Source of the DNA: a virus
Strand: one strand, 5' to 3'
IMG/VR virus record: IMGVR_UViG_3300037258_000145
Coordinates: 1-64,000 of that record
Length of the DNA: 64,000 nt
The notes beneath the pieces are model-generated. The model had not been told where the DNA came from. It made no database searches and worked only from the letters and a program-made list of their open reading frames with translations. Position 1 is the stretch's first letter. Every line of letters starts with the position of its first letter. Position numbers and translations under genes: made by a program. This document shows positions 49,688 through 57,696 of the stretch, in pieces.

Positions 49688-50281
49688 TCAGGACGCGCAT
49701 ACGGCGTAGGCCGTGATAGTGGCGCTCTGACCGGGCTCCAGGACGCCGAAGAACGTCACGCTCCATCCCGTAGACGGGCTACCCGTCGGCACTGAACCGG
49801 TCATGGGAAGAGGCTCAGCAGGTGGCCGGGCGTAGGTCATGGTCCCGCCTCCGCCTAAGGCGTAGTCACCGGACGGGCAGAACGTCGACTCGATCCATGT
49901 CCCGTTGGTCCCCTCAGGGACCGGCAAGGTGTTGGAGACCACGAAAGAACTCGCTATGGACGCTGGAGCTATCACTGTGACCGGGCCGGGTGTCCCCGGT
50001 AGTCCTTCAGGTCCTTCAGGCCCTGACGCACCCTGAGGGCCTTGTGGACCGGTCAGGCCAGGTTGTCCGGCTGGGCCTTGGGCGTTGACGGGCTCGGACT
50101 TGGTACCTGTTGGGCACTTGCCCTCTTTGGCGCTGTAGACCAGACCAGCCTTGACACAGACGTGGTAGACGGGCGCGGGCGTCGATCCGAAGGCCAGGAC
50201 ACTGCCACCTACGACCAGCCCGAAGATGAGGACGACAACCAAGAAGGGAGCGATGATGCCGGGACTGCTGCGAGTGCTCAT
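49688..50281 (-). CDS. membrane-anchored protein with collagen-like segment
   Basis: A 197-residue protein: single N-terminal membrane helix (residues ~10-32, IIAPFLVVVLIFGLVVGGSVLAF), a short Cys-bearing region, about a dozen Gly-X-Y triplets (residues ~69-101, GPAGQPGLTGPQGPQG...) and a beta domain with a cysteine pair. Topology predicts export of the collagen and beta parts. ATG is 6 nt behind TACTCT. It may be displayed on the infected cell or be lysis/exclusion related. Confidence 0.6.
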   Translation of the reverse strand: MSTRSSPGIIAPFLVVVLIFGLVVGGSVLAFGSTPAPVYHVCVKAGLVYSAKEGKCPTGTKSEPVNAQGPAGQPGLTGPQGPQGASGPEGPEGLPGTPGPVTVIAPASIASSFVVSNTLPVPEGTNGTWIESTFCPSGDYALGGGGTMTYARPPAEPLPMTGSVPTGSPSTGWSVTFFGVLEPGQSATITAYAVCAS

Positions 50282-50293
50282 AGCCTGAGAGTA
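50282..50293 (-). promoter_or_regulatory. leaderless-type -10 box
   Basis: Minus-strand TACTCT (50288-50293), 6 nt before the ATG at 50281. Confidence 0.4.
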
Positions 50294-50437
50294 CGTCCTG
50301 CAAGGTCCCTTAGTGGATATTCGAACAGACGTGCGATGTGGCGTAGGGGCCGGTTGTCATCTCAGCAAGGGCATCTCGTTCTCAACTCTTAGATGCCACG
50401 GTATCGGTCTCGCGAGCCCCGACCCCTGTTGCAAAGC
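50294..50437. other. intergenic gap
   Basis: 144 nt; two overlapping tiny frames (MPLLR and a 16-codon ATGA-coupled frame) exist but have no other support. No repeat or terminator seen. Confidence 0.3.
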
Positions 50438-50914
50438 CTACATCGGCCGCAGCACGTGGCCTACCGGAGGCTGGTGGACGTGAGGTCGGAGCGGGGCTAG
50501 CTCGGCTGCTATGGCGTCGTCCAAGCGCGCCCAGTGCCCTGGTCCTGAACCCATGTCCCGCTGCACGGCCTCGGCCATCAGGTAGGGCAAGGTCTCCATC
50601 AGTTCGGCCCGGAAGCGCACACAGCCGAGCGAACCTGATACCAGCCGGTCGATCGGGCCCTTGGCGTCATGCGCATAATATTCGAATATGCACCACAGTT
50701 CGGGGCAGTATTCAAACTCTTTGAACACGTCAGCATGCGGGATTACATCGTGCTCGATGATCGTAAAATCCTGGCATTCGCTCCACAGACGGCACAGAAG
50801 TTGTCCGTAGGCGAACCGGTTGCCCCCGACGTCTACGGCTTCATAGTTGGAGTGGAACAGGGCGCTAATGGTTTCAGGGGTGATGTAGGGCGTGAAGGGA
50901 ACGACGATGCGCAC
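50438..50914 (-). CDS. glycosyltransferase-like small protein
   Basis: A 158-residue protein. DFTIIEHDVIPHADVF followed by ELWCIFEYY and SLGCVRFRAEL resembles the donor-binding half of GT-A-type or related phage sugar transferases, with HD in the place of DxD. Too short for a complete classical enzyme. GTG is 8 nt behind TAACCT. The assignment is tentative. Confidence 0.45.
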   Translation of the reverse strand: MRIVVPFTPYITPETISALFHSNYEAVDVGGNRFAYGQLLCRLWSECQDFTIIEHDVIPHADVFKEFEYCPELWCIFEYYAHDAKGPIDRLVSGSLGCVRFRAELMETLPYLMAEAVQRDMGSGPGHWARLDDAIAAELAPLRPHVHQPPVGHVLRPM

Positions 50915-50928
50915 GCTAAGCGAGGTTA
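50915..50928 (-). promoter_or_regulatory. leaderless-type -10 box
   Basis: Minus-strand TAACCT (50923-50928), 8 nt before the GTG at 50914, overlapping the stop region of the HNH gene. Confidence 0.45.
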
Positions 50929-51477
50929 GCTGTTATCCTTCGTGCCCGGCAGCTCCTCACGGGCGTCTTCATGCGGTACTACATGATTCCAACTCCGACC
51001 TTTCATGATGTGCACGATAGTGCTCGGCACCACGGCGAACAGAACAGCGATGTCCTTGACCATCACCCCGCTGGCCCGTAACCGCCGTACCTCCTCGACC
51101 TGTTCAGGCGTCAGTTTGGACCGACCTGGATTGGGACGGCCCTTGGCCATCCGGTCATGCACGTTGTCGGCGGCCGTGCCCAAGAACAGATGCGAGGGAC
51201 GGACACAGAGCGTGTTGTCACAGTGGTGACAGACCTGGAGTCCTGTTGGAACCGGACCGTAAGCCCACTCCCACGACAGTCGATGCGCCGAGAGTTTGTT
51301 GTCCGTAGACAACCCCGTAGACGACAACATGCCGTACGCAGGTCTGGGACGGGATCTCGTTTTGCGATGAGCCCCAGTCCATACCCAGCACGGTCCGAGA
51401 TGCAGCATGTGAGCGGGAATCGGGCCGTCCTTGTTGACCTTGACCCAAAAACGCTCGGCGAGAGTAGCCTTTGACAC
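50926..51477 (-). CDS. HNH homing endonuclease fused to a copy of the portal-gene C-terminus
   Basis: A 183-residue protein starting at GTG 7 nt behind AGGAGG. HNH_3-type catalytic core: AHRLSWEWAYGPVP, LQVCHHCDNTLCVRPSHLFLGT, with HH, N and H in place. A C-terminal helix-turn-helix (LTPEQVEEVRRLRASGVMVKDIA) gives specificity. The last 20 residues (NHVVPHEDAREELPGTKDNS) repeat the end of the upstream portal fusion, 14 of 17 residues identical but with different codons (see findings). Confidence 0.85.
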   Translation of the reverse strand: MSKATLAERFWVKVNKDGPIPAHMLHLGPCWVWTGAHRKTRSRPRPAYGMLSSTGLSTDNKLSAHRLSWEWAYGPVPTGLQVCHHCDNTLCVRPSHLFLGTAADNVHDRMAKGRPNPGRSKLTPEQVEEVRRLRASGVMVKDIAVLFAVVPSTIVHIMKGRSWNHVVPHEDAREELPGTKDNS

Positions 51478-51545
51478 CGTCAGTCCTCCTATCCAGGATT
51501 GTCCACGCCCGGGGCCGTACCAGCGGTGCCCGGGCAACCTCTATC

Positions 51546-54500
51546 TTACTTGGTACCAGGTAATTCTTCCCGCACATCCTCACGTGGCACGTCGTGATTT
51601 TTTGTGTTGTACTGCATCTGGCGCACCTTCTGTGGCCAGTCTGCGTCTCCGCTGCCCGGGGTCCCCACCCAGGCAGCGGAGGTGGTGTGCCCTGCCTTTT
51701 GGAGCGCTTCGGTGCGGTAGTACCCGTCAGCGATGACCATCTTCGGCCCCGCGCCCGCCACTAAGACAATGGGCTTGGGCTGCTTGCCGCCCTTGATCTC
51801 TTCCACCTTTTCCTCGACACGGGCGGGGTCGCGCCCGCCGGGGCGGTGGGCCATTTCGATGTCGTCGAGGGCGACGGCGGGCTTTAGCTGCCACTCGCAA
51901 CCCTTCACCCAGTCCAGGTCGACCTTGTCGTAGTGCTTGGCCAGGTACTTGTAGACGTGGTCAGCGGCATCGTCGTCGTCGTCGGCCTTACCGTAGGCGC
52001 CGGGCTTCACCTGTCCTTCAGGCCAGGGAGCGGGCGCTTTGGTAGCGGTGTAGCCGGGAGGGAGGCGGCGGTTCAGGAGGGATTCGAACGACTCCTCGTC
52101 GGACTTCAGCGCCGGCGCGGCCAGGGTGTGCATGATCTGAGGCAAGCTCGCCATCATTTCGGGACGTAGTGGGAGCTGAGCCAGGTGGTTGGGGTCGAAC
52201 CACGCCACGGCCTCGAAGCTGTCGCCGTCGGGATTGTTCACCTCGCGCCATTCGCCCTGGTTGACATCCACGCTCGCCTCATGGGCTGTCTCGACCACGA
52301 AGCCCTGATAGATGCCGCTCGTCCAGGAGCCGAGCCACTTGGCGTCTGCCGGTAGGAAGGTCCCTACCTCTTCGCCCCATTCCCTCGCCGCGCCTTGCTC
52401 GGGTGATTCGCCCGCCTCAAGATGTCCCCCTGGCAATTCCCACATGCCGGCGCAGGGGTCAGAGGGGTCGTTGGCCCGCTGGAGCAGTAGGACTCGCCCG
52501 GAGTCGAAGGCACGGAGCAAAGCGCCAGCACAGGTGACCTGAGGCGTGGCTGTGGTCATCGCTGGGCCTTCGGAATCGGGGCCCTGTGCCTTGGCGGCGT
52601 TGGCTTCGTCGAGGCGTTGCTGGCCCCACTGCTTGGGGTGCTTGGCTGGCTTCTTGCCGCACTGGAGGCAGCGCACTCCTGAGCCGACGTAGGCATGGCG
52701 TTGGGTGCGCTCGGCGACGTTGTTCGGTGCTACCTGGCCCGGTTCGGGGCCTGAGAGGTCGAAGGGGACAAAGCCAGTGTCCAGGGGTGCTCCGACGCTG
52801 ATGTCCTTGGGAGTCGCGCGCGTGCGACTTTTGCTCATCCATGCGGGATCGGTGCCCTGCGTGGTCTGGCGGGCGATCGAGGGGCTTTGGGTCTGAGCTA
52901 GGACCGAGTCGCCCTGCTCATAACTGAGCGAGCAGGCGCAGGCGGGCCCTCCGAGGCACAGGGTATCTTGGCCGTAGTCCCCGTCTCCAGGGAATCCGGG
53001 CAGATCAGCGGGGCTAAACGTCTGGCCGTCGAGAGCCAGGCAGTTCTCACAATTTTCGGCGTCACCGAGGGTCCAGCGGATCACACTGTTGGTGCCATCG
53101 GCATCCGGCGCCGCGGCGATGTAGCCCTGCTCGTACGGCGCCGTGAGCCCATCGGCGTAAGATTGGACCCTGGTAGCGGTCGACTGCGCCCCGCTCGGTG
53201 CGTTGACCGCGCCTGCGACAACTCCACCGACTACGTCGAGAGCTAGGTCCTTCAGGTACGGCATCATGCTCATGGCCCGGGTTTGAGCTAGGGCGGGGGC
53301 ACTCTCGGGACTGGGTGGGCTGGCAGCGTCCCCCCAGTCACCAGCCCCGCTACCGGCACCAGCGGTATATGCGTCCTGGTATGCCTGAGCCAGGATGGGG
53401 ATGGCGGCCGGCGCGAACTGGGCGGGCTTTAGCTTGTGATCGGTGAGCTTGTGCACCAGGGCGGTCAGACCGGCCATCAGGGAGGCTCTGGGCTTGGCCA
53501 GAGCGGTCTCCCGGTGGTCTAGCCGTCTCTGGGCCTTAGCGGCCTTCAGGGCGGCCGTGGCGGGGTCCTGCTCGCCTTTGGCGGCCTTCAGGGCGGCAGG
53601 GCGCAGTGCTCGGGGCTCGAAGCTCTCCAGCGACTTGCCGCGGGCCAGATAGCGGCGCAGGGCGCGCAGTTCGTTTGCCTTCTCTTTTTGGCTGGCCGAT
53701 TCGTGCGGCTCGGCATCTCCCGCCGCCGTCAGGCCTTGGTCGGCGGTGCTCTTGTCGGGTTCAGGAGCATTGCCGTTGGCGGGCGGTTTGGGTAGAGCAG
53801 GAGGCTTGTTGCCGGGCTTAGGCGGCGCTGGCGGCTTGCTAGCGCCGCCCTCAGGTGGCAAGGGTCGGGAGTTGGCGTCGATCGGGGCCGGACCTGAGCC
53901 GGGCGGAGGGGGCGGAGTTTGGCCCATGGGGATAACGCCGGTCGGGAGGAATTGGAGCGGCACCATCGACCAAGGCTCGTTGTAGGTCTTCAGGTCCAAC
54001 GCGATGCACGCTTCGTCGATCGAGGTGAGAGACGCCTTGACGAGTGCAACTTGGTCGGTGATGCGGTCCGACAAGGTCTCGCCCTGGTCCATGACTCCCC
54101 AGGACCACGCCATGTCCGTCTGGCCGAACTTGCCCCGGATCAGGGGATCGAACAGGCCCGTTTTCAGCTTCTTGGCCAGGGGGATGGCACTGCGGCGCGT
54201 CGTCTGGTCGGCGGCTTGGGTGGCGGCGTTCTTGGAGGCCGCCGGGCTCATCATCGAAGAGAGCTTGGGGGTGATGCCGAGGTCGCTGATCGACAAGCCG
54301 AACGGCATGGCGATGAGTGAGGTAAACCACGTGTCGATGTCGTCGGAGAGGTCGGCCGGCTTTTGGGGACTGACTTTTGCTCCAGGCGGTGTGACAATGA
54401 CTTGATGCATGTTGGCGAGGTCGCCACCGAGTTGGTTGATCGCCTGCATGAGCTGGCGGGCTTCCTCGGGCGTAGCGATCGACTCGCCGGGGTCCATGAA

Positions 54501-55541
54501 AACCGCCGGCAGCGACCCGTTTCGGAACCACTCACTTTGCCAAGTCTGACGGGCCAGCATCAGCGATATGGCCATGATGCCCTGTTCTGTTGGCCCCATG
54601 CCGTAAGGCGTCCAAGTCCTCGGGTTGGACTTGAAGTAGATCATCTCCGACCCGATCCACTCCTCACCCGTGGTGGTCAATTGGTCTAGCAAGGGGTTTA
54701 GCGCCTTGTAATCCTCGATCGTGGCGTCAGGACCGAGGTTGATGATGTCCATGAGGTCGACGCGGGGCACGCCCCAAAGCACCTGTTGATAGGCCACGGC
54801 TGGCTGCTTGGGTCGGGTCCCCCACTCGTCCATCAGGGGCTTTATCAAACTGGCATCTTGTAGGCACAGAGCACCCACGCTTGAGCCAGCCGGACCGTTC
54901 CCCTTCCCACCCGCTGGCTGGAGATAGATGGCCACAGCATCCAGTACAAGATTGTCTTCGAAGAGGGCATTGAGCCAGAGATCGCCTGAGTCGTACTGGT
55001 CAGGGTCAGGGTTCGCAAAGAACTCCATCAGCTCGCCCTTGCGACTCTCCCAGTCGGCTTTCTTGGAGGGATTTCCCTGCATCCCTGCTTGAGCGGCGGG
55101 CGTCGGGACTATGTCGTAGTCGGCGACGATAAGGTCCGCTTTTCTTATTTCTATGCACGTCCGACCAATAGCGGGTATTTCGGCTAAATCGCGCAGCTGA
55201 GCGAAGTTTGCGAGCTTAATTCCTTCGGTGCCGGGCTGGCCGATCGGCAAATTCCAACCGACCATCGGCTGAAGTCGCCTCGGGCGGGGCCGTCCGTTCG
55301 GCTCCTCCGGTATGTCGATGGGCACCGGCAGGATCGGTGACAGCGGGGAGAAGTCGCCGCTCGTGAACGTCTGCATGGGGCGCGGCAGCCCCAGCAATCC
55401 CTCGTATGCCTGACTGGCCCAGCCCGCGGCCTGGCCTGGCAGTTGGTACATGTTCGCCCGAGGACTATTGGGCTGGATGCCGTTGGCCCCGACGTCACCA
55501 GGACGAGCAGAATTGATAACGGCCCTAGCCAAGGGGTTCAC
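51546..55541 (-). CDS. portal-MuF-Nudix-ParB-like fusion protein
   Basis: A 1331-residue protein (1345 if TTG at 55583 is used). Residues ~60-560: portal protein (IPAIGRTCIEIRKADLIVADYD, ...MLARQTWQSEWFRNGSLPAVFM). ~600-900: MuF-like minor head domain with NCENCLALDGQTFSP and a Cys pair. ~990-1130: Nudix hydrolase with a complete Nudix box (GGHLEAGESPEQGAAREWGEEVG). ~1215-1330: ParB/sulfiredoxin-like domain (VALDDIEMAHR, MVIADGYYRTEALQ). GTG at 55541 preferred because it overlaps the stop of a CTG leader frame. S-palindrome copy 4 is in frame. Confidence 0.8.
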   Translation of the reverse strand: MNPLARAVINSARPGDVGANGIQPNSPRANMYQLPGQAAGWASQAYEGLLGLPRPMQTFTSGDFSPLSPILPVPIDIPEEPNGRPRPRRLQPMVGWNLPIGQPGTEGIKLANFAQLRDLAEIPAIGRTCIEIRKADLIVADYDIVPTPAAQAGMQGNPSKKADWESRKGELMEFFANPDPDQYDSGDLWLNALFEDNLVLDAVAIYLQPAGGKGNGPAGSSVGALCLQDASLIKPLMDEWGTRPKQPAVAYQQVLWGVPRVDLMDIINLGPDATIEDYKALNPLLDQLTTTGEEWIGSEMIYFKSNPRTWTPYGMGPTEQGIMAISLMLARQTWQSEWFRNGSLPAVFMDPGESIATPEEARQLMQAINQLGGDLANMHQVIVTPPGAKVSPQKPADLSDDIDTWFTSLIAMPFGLSISDLGITPKLSSMMSPAASKNAATQAADQTTRRSAIPLAKKLKTGLFDPLIRGKFGQTDMAWSWGVMDQGETLSDRITDQVALVKASLTSIDEACIALDLKTYNEPWSMVPLQFLPTGVIPMGQTPPPPPGSGPAPIDANSRPLPPEGGASKPPAPPKPGNKPPALPKPPANGNAPEPDKSTADQGLTAAGDAEPHESASQKEKANELRALRRYLARGKSLESFEPRALRPAALKAAKGEQDPATAALKAAKAQRRLDHRETALAKPRASLMAGLTALVHKLTDHKLKPAQFAPAAIPILAQAYQDAYTAGAGSGAGDWGDAASPPSPESAPALAQTRAMSMMPYLKDLALDVVGGVVAGAVNAPSGAQSTATRVQSYADGLTAPYEQGYIAAAPDADGTNSVIRWTLGDAENCENCLALDGQTFSPADLPGFPGDGDYGQDTLCLGGPACACSLSYEQGDSVLAQTQSPSIARQTTQGTDPAWMSKSRTRATPKDISVGAPLDTGFVPFDLSGPEPGQVAPNNVAERTQRHAYVGSGVRCLQCGKKPAKHPKQWGQQRLDEANAAKAQGPDSEGPAMTTATPQVTCAGALLRAFDSGRVLLLQRANDPSDPCAGMWELPGGHLEAGESPEQGAAREWGEEVGTFLPADAKWLGSWTSGIYQGFVVETAHEASVDVNQGEWREVNNPDGDSFEAVAWFDPNHLAQLPLRPEMMASLPQIMHTLAAPALKSDEESFESLLNRRLPPGYTATKAPAPWPEGQVKPGAYGKADDDDDAADHVYKYLAKHYDKVDLDWVKGCEWQLKPAVALDDIEMAHRPGGRDPARVEEKVEEIKGGKQPKPIVLVAGAGPKMVIADGYYRTEALQKAGHTTSAAWVGTPGSGDADWPQKVRQMQYNTKNHDVPREDVREELPGTK
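52812..52829. repeat. S-family palindrome, copy 4
   Basis: In frame inside the portal fusion, encoding KSRTRAT. Flank identity with copy 1 extends to about 26 bp. Confidence 0.8.
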
Positions 55542-55573
55542 GAGCCGAGCTTTCGTGTCGAGGTGGAGTTCAG
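55538..55573 (-). CDS. possible CTG-started 11-residue leader of the portal gene
   Basis: GGGGACATCTG contains the CATCTG box; CTG AAC TCC begins an 11-codon frame whose stop overlaps the portal GTG at 55541 (GTGA). This explains why CATCTG is not in frame with the portal here. Confidence 0.35.
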   Translation of the reverse strand: MNSTSTRKLGS

Positions 55574-55580
55574 ATGTCCC

Positions 55581-55607
55581 CAATACGCGCGGTCACCGCG
55601 CGCATTC
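55581..55607. repeat. R-family palindrome, copy 6
   Basis: Core at 55585-55601, immediately upstream of the portal gene; the right flank is CATTC instead of CTTTC. Confidence 0.85.
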
Positions 55608-55685
55608 GTCTCCGTCAGTACCGGCAATTGTGCGTTGCGTGGGCGAGGAGGACCGCATTGCCATCTTCGCCATCGTAGCCCGACC

Positions 55686-55730
55686 TATCATGGCTCAGCA
55701 GTGACCAGCGCCGGGGAGGCATCTGCATAG
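55686..55730 (+). promoter_or_regulatory. promoter and leaderless micro-ORF before the CTG gene
   Basis: TATCAT (55686-55691), 9 nt, then GTG ACC AGC GCC GGG GAG GCA TCT GCA TAG (55701-55730). The micro-ORF spans the GGAGGCATCTG box of the next gene and stops 5 nt past its CTG. Confidence 0.45.
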
Positions 55731-56073
55731 GTTCTTGGCAACGGCAACGACCTCGTCTCCTCCCCTGTCCTATTGGGGTCTCGTCGTTGTCACCAGTGTG
55801 CTGGCCGCCGGGATCATCGCTCTACTGGTGTGGGTCATCCGCTGGTCAAGGAAGTCCGGAGCGCGTGATGACGCCCTCGACGAACTGGTGGCGCTGCGCG
55901 GCGACCTGAAAGAACTGCTCCGCTTGGCCAACGGCAACACCAGCGTCTACCCCCCGGTACCGGGATGGAGCCGCACGATCAATGTCACATCCCAAGAGAC
56001 TCAGTGGCTCTCCGAGCATGTCGATCTGAGTGACGCCGACCGACGCAACTTCCAAGCCCTCAGGAGGGTATGA
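55723..56073 (+). CDS. single-pass membrane protein (CTG start)
   Basis: A 116-residue protein: (M)HRFLATATTSSPPLSYW, one membrane helix (LVVVTSVLAAGIIALLVWVI), then a charged helical cytoplasmic part. The box GGAGGCATCTG puts the CTG in frame with the TTG at 55735. This plus-strand occurrence shows the box is not peculiar to the minus-strand operon. Confidence 0.6.
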   Translation: MHRFLATATTSSPPLSYWGLVVVTSVLAAGIIALLVWVIRWSRKSGARDDALDELVALRGDLKELLRLANGNTSVYPPVPGWSRTINVTSQETQWLSEHVDLSDADRRNFQALRRV

Positions 56074-56523
56074 ATGACCCCAGGCCGGTTTCTCACTCTG
56101 ATGGGTACCGTGATCGTCTTTTTGACCCTCACCTGTGGCGGCATGGTTTACTTCACTTACGAGGGCAACCATCACTCCATCGCTGCGGCTCTGAGCGCGA
56201 CCAAGGCTGCACGAAGCGCAGCGGCAGACGCGAAACAAACAGCCGCCGAGGAAAACACGCTGAAGGGGATCGTGAACACCAACCACGCCGCCAGCGTCAA
56301 GGAAGCCATCCAGGAAAAGGCCGCTACGGGTGAACTCAAAGTAATTGTCGGGGAGGTTGAACAGACCATCTCGGTCTACGTCACCAACACCCTGACACGT
56401 CTGCTGACCAACGGGAAGACAACCTCGGCCAAGCTCGGGGCGAAGGAGTTAGCCGTCGTCTGCGCCCTGGCCAGGGCCCTTGACATCTCAGCCCAAGCGA
56501 TCGTGCTGAACTGTCCTAGCTAG
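56074..56523 (+). CDS. membrane protein with long coiled coil
   Basis: A 149-residue protein behind AGGAGGG: one membrane helix (residues ~7-28), then alanine-rich heptads (ALSATKAARSAAADAKQTAAEEN) and a globular end with a CALARALD segment. The ATG directly follows the previous stop. Together with the preceding gene it could form a membrane complex. Convergent with the next gene. Confidence 0.6.
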   Translation: MTPGRFLTLMGTVIVFLTLTCGGMVYFTYEGNHHSIAAALSATKAARSAAADAKQTAAEENTLKGIVNTNHAASVKEAIQEKAATGELKVIVGEVEQTISVYVTNTLTRLLTNGKTTSAKLGAKELAVVCALARALDISAQAIVLNCPS

Positions 56524-57302
56524 CGTCTCCGGGCGCTGTTGCGCCAGCACAGCCGACATGAACCTGCTGGTTGACCGTGAGCGGGACAGGTGCGCTGTGG
56601 GCGTCGAGCTGGCTTGGACGTTTCGGTCTCAGGACGCACCATCGAGCCCTCTTGCCATACCCACACGCCGTTACAGGCCGGTTCGGGATCGTCGGTAATA
56701 AGAACCGCTGCGCCCATGTAGCCCCCTTCCAGCGCCCCGCTGAGAGTCCCGTTAACCATCTCAACTCGGGCAAGCGGAATCCCTCCGACGCCAATAAGCG
56801 TAAAGGTGCGACGGAACTCCTCAACGTCGGCCTCTGACGCCAAGGTCTCATCGTCCTCGGGTGAACTCGGCCGGTGGACTTCCCACATGCCTTCGCCCTG
56901 CTGCTCACCAACCACAAAGGTCTCACCGACGATCATCACCGGACTGCCGAGGTGCAGCCGATCCGCCCAGGGCTCGGAGGCTCTGATGGAGACCGGATCT
57001 GTACTGCCCAACTGGTACAACGGATAGACGCCCTCAGTCGTCGTGGCCCGCTGTCGGCGCAACCACTCCGCCGCTGCTGTCATGTCATCGGGATTCAGGA
57101 TCACTCCTGAGGGCTCCAGGTAGGTTCCGTCCTCACGGGTCACAGCCGGGTTCATCAGGTCCTCGTAATAGCCTGAAACTACCTGCGACTCGCCATCTTC
57201 GTCCCAATGCACCACCATGGCGCTGTCCCATGAGAATGGATCGGGTTCGTTGATCCACTCCGTGTCTTCCAACCACTTGTCAAGCTCCGGACGATCAGGC
57301 AT
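56520..57302 (-). CDS. hypothetical protein with C-terminal zinc motif
   Basis: A 260-residue, acidic, tryptophan-rich protein (EWINEPDPFSWDSAMVVHWDEDG) with C-terminal CPAHG...CRLCW. ATG overlaps the upstream gene end. Possibly a terminase-region accessory protein; not recognised. Confidence 0.55.
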   Translation of the reverse strand: MPDRPELDKWLEDTEWINEPDPFSWDSAMVVHWDEDGESQVVSGYYEDLMNPAVTREDGTYLEPSGVILNPDDMTAAAEWLRRQRATTTEGVYPLYQLGSTDPVSIRASEPWADRLHLGSPVMIVGETFVVGEQQGEGMWEVHRPSSPEDDETLASEADVEEFRRTFTLIGVGGIPLARVEMVNGTLSGALEGGYMGAAVLITDDPEPACNGVWVWQEGSMVRPETETSKPARRPQRTCPAHGQPAGSCRLCWRNSARRR

Positions 57303-57666
57303 GGCCGTTGAGCGCCGCCAGTTCGGCCAACTCCCGCTCGACGCCCGACACCTGCGGTAAGGAGACGACCGGAGCGCTGGTCTGGCCGTGGCGAGGCTCA
57401 TGGGGTAGCGGGGACAGGTGAGGCTCAGGGAGACGCTTGCCGTCGAGGAAGAACCGGGCTCGTGCTGCTCGGCGTGCGTCGCGGTGCTCGGCCTTGGCGA
57501 TCGTCACGGCGAGGTCGTAGGACGCCTTGGCCTCGTCCTGGTCGGTCTCGTACTGGCGCTTGGCTGCTTGCCTGGCTGCTTGCAGAGCGGAGTCGGCTTG
57601 GGCCAGCTCAACGTCATACCGACCGTTGAGCGTGGCCATGCCGCTTGAGTAGGTTGCGGTGGTCAT
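57295..57666 (-). CDS. helical protein, possible small terminase or packaging accessory
   Basis: A 123-residue protein with a long Ala/Gln/Arg helix (LQAARQAAKRQYETDQDEAKASYDLA) and a proline-rich tail. It lies two genes after the large terminase. ATG is 7 nt behind TAAGGT. Small-terminase function is only suggested by position. Confidence 0.45.
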   Translation of the reverse strand: MTTATYSSGMATLNGRYDVELAQADSALQAARQAAKRQYETDQDEAKASYDLAVTIAKAEHRDARRAARARFFLDGKRLPEPHLSPLPHEPRHGQTSAPVVSLPQVSGVERELAELAALNGHA

Positions 57667-57679
57667 GTAAGCAACCTTA
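57667..57679 (-). promoter_or_regulatory. leaderless-type -10 box
   Basis: Minus-strand TAAGGT (57674-57679), 7 nt before the ATG at 57666. Confidence 0.45.
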
Positions 57680-57696
57680 GCGCATTTGCGACGGGG

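Noticed and set aside
55543-55583. Portal start at TTG 55583
   Set aside because: No ribosome site; the frame begins in palindrome-derived sequence, and a GTG at 55541 is coupled to a CTG leader frame. It remains possible.
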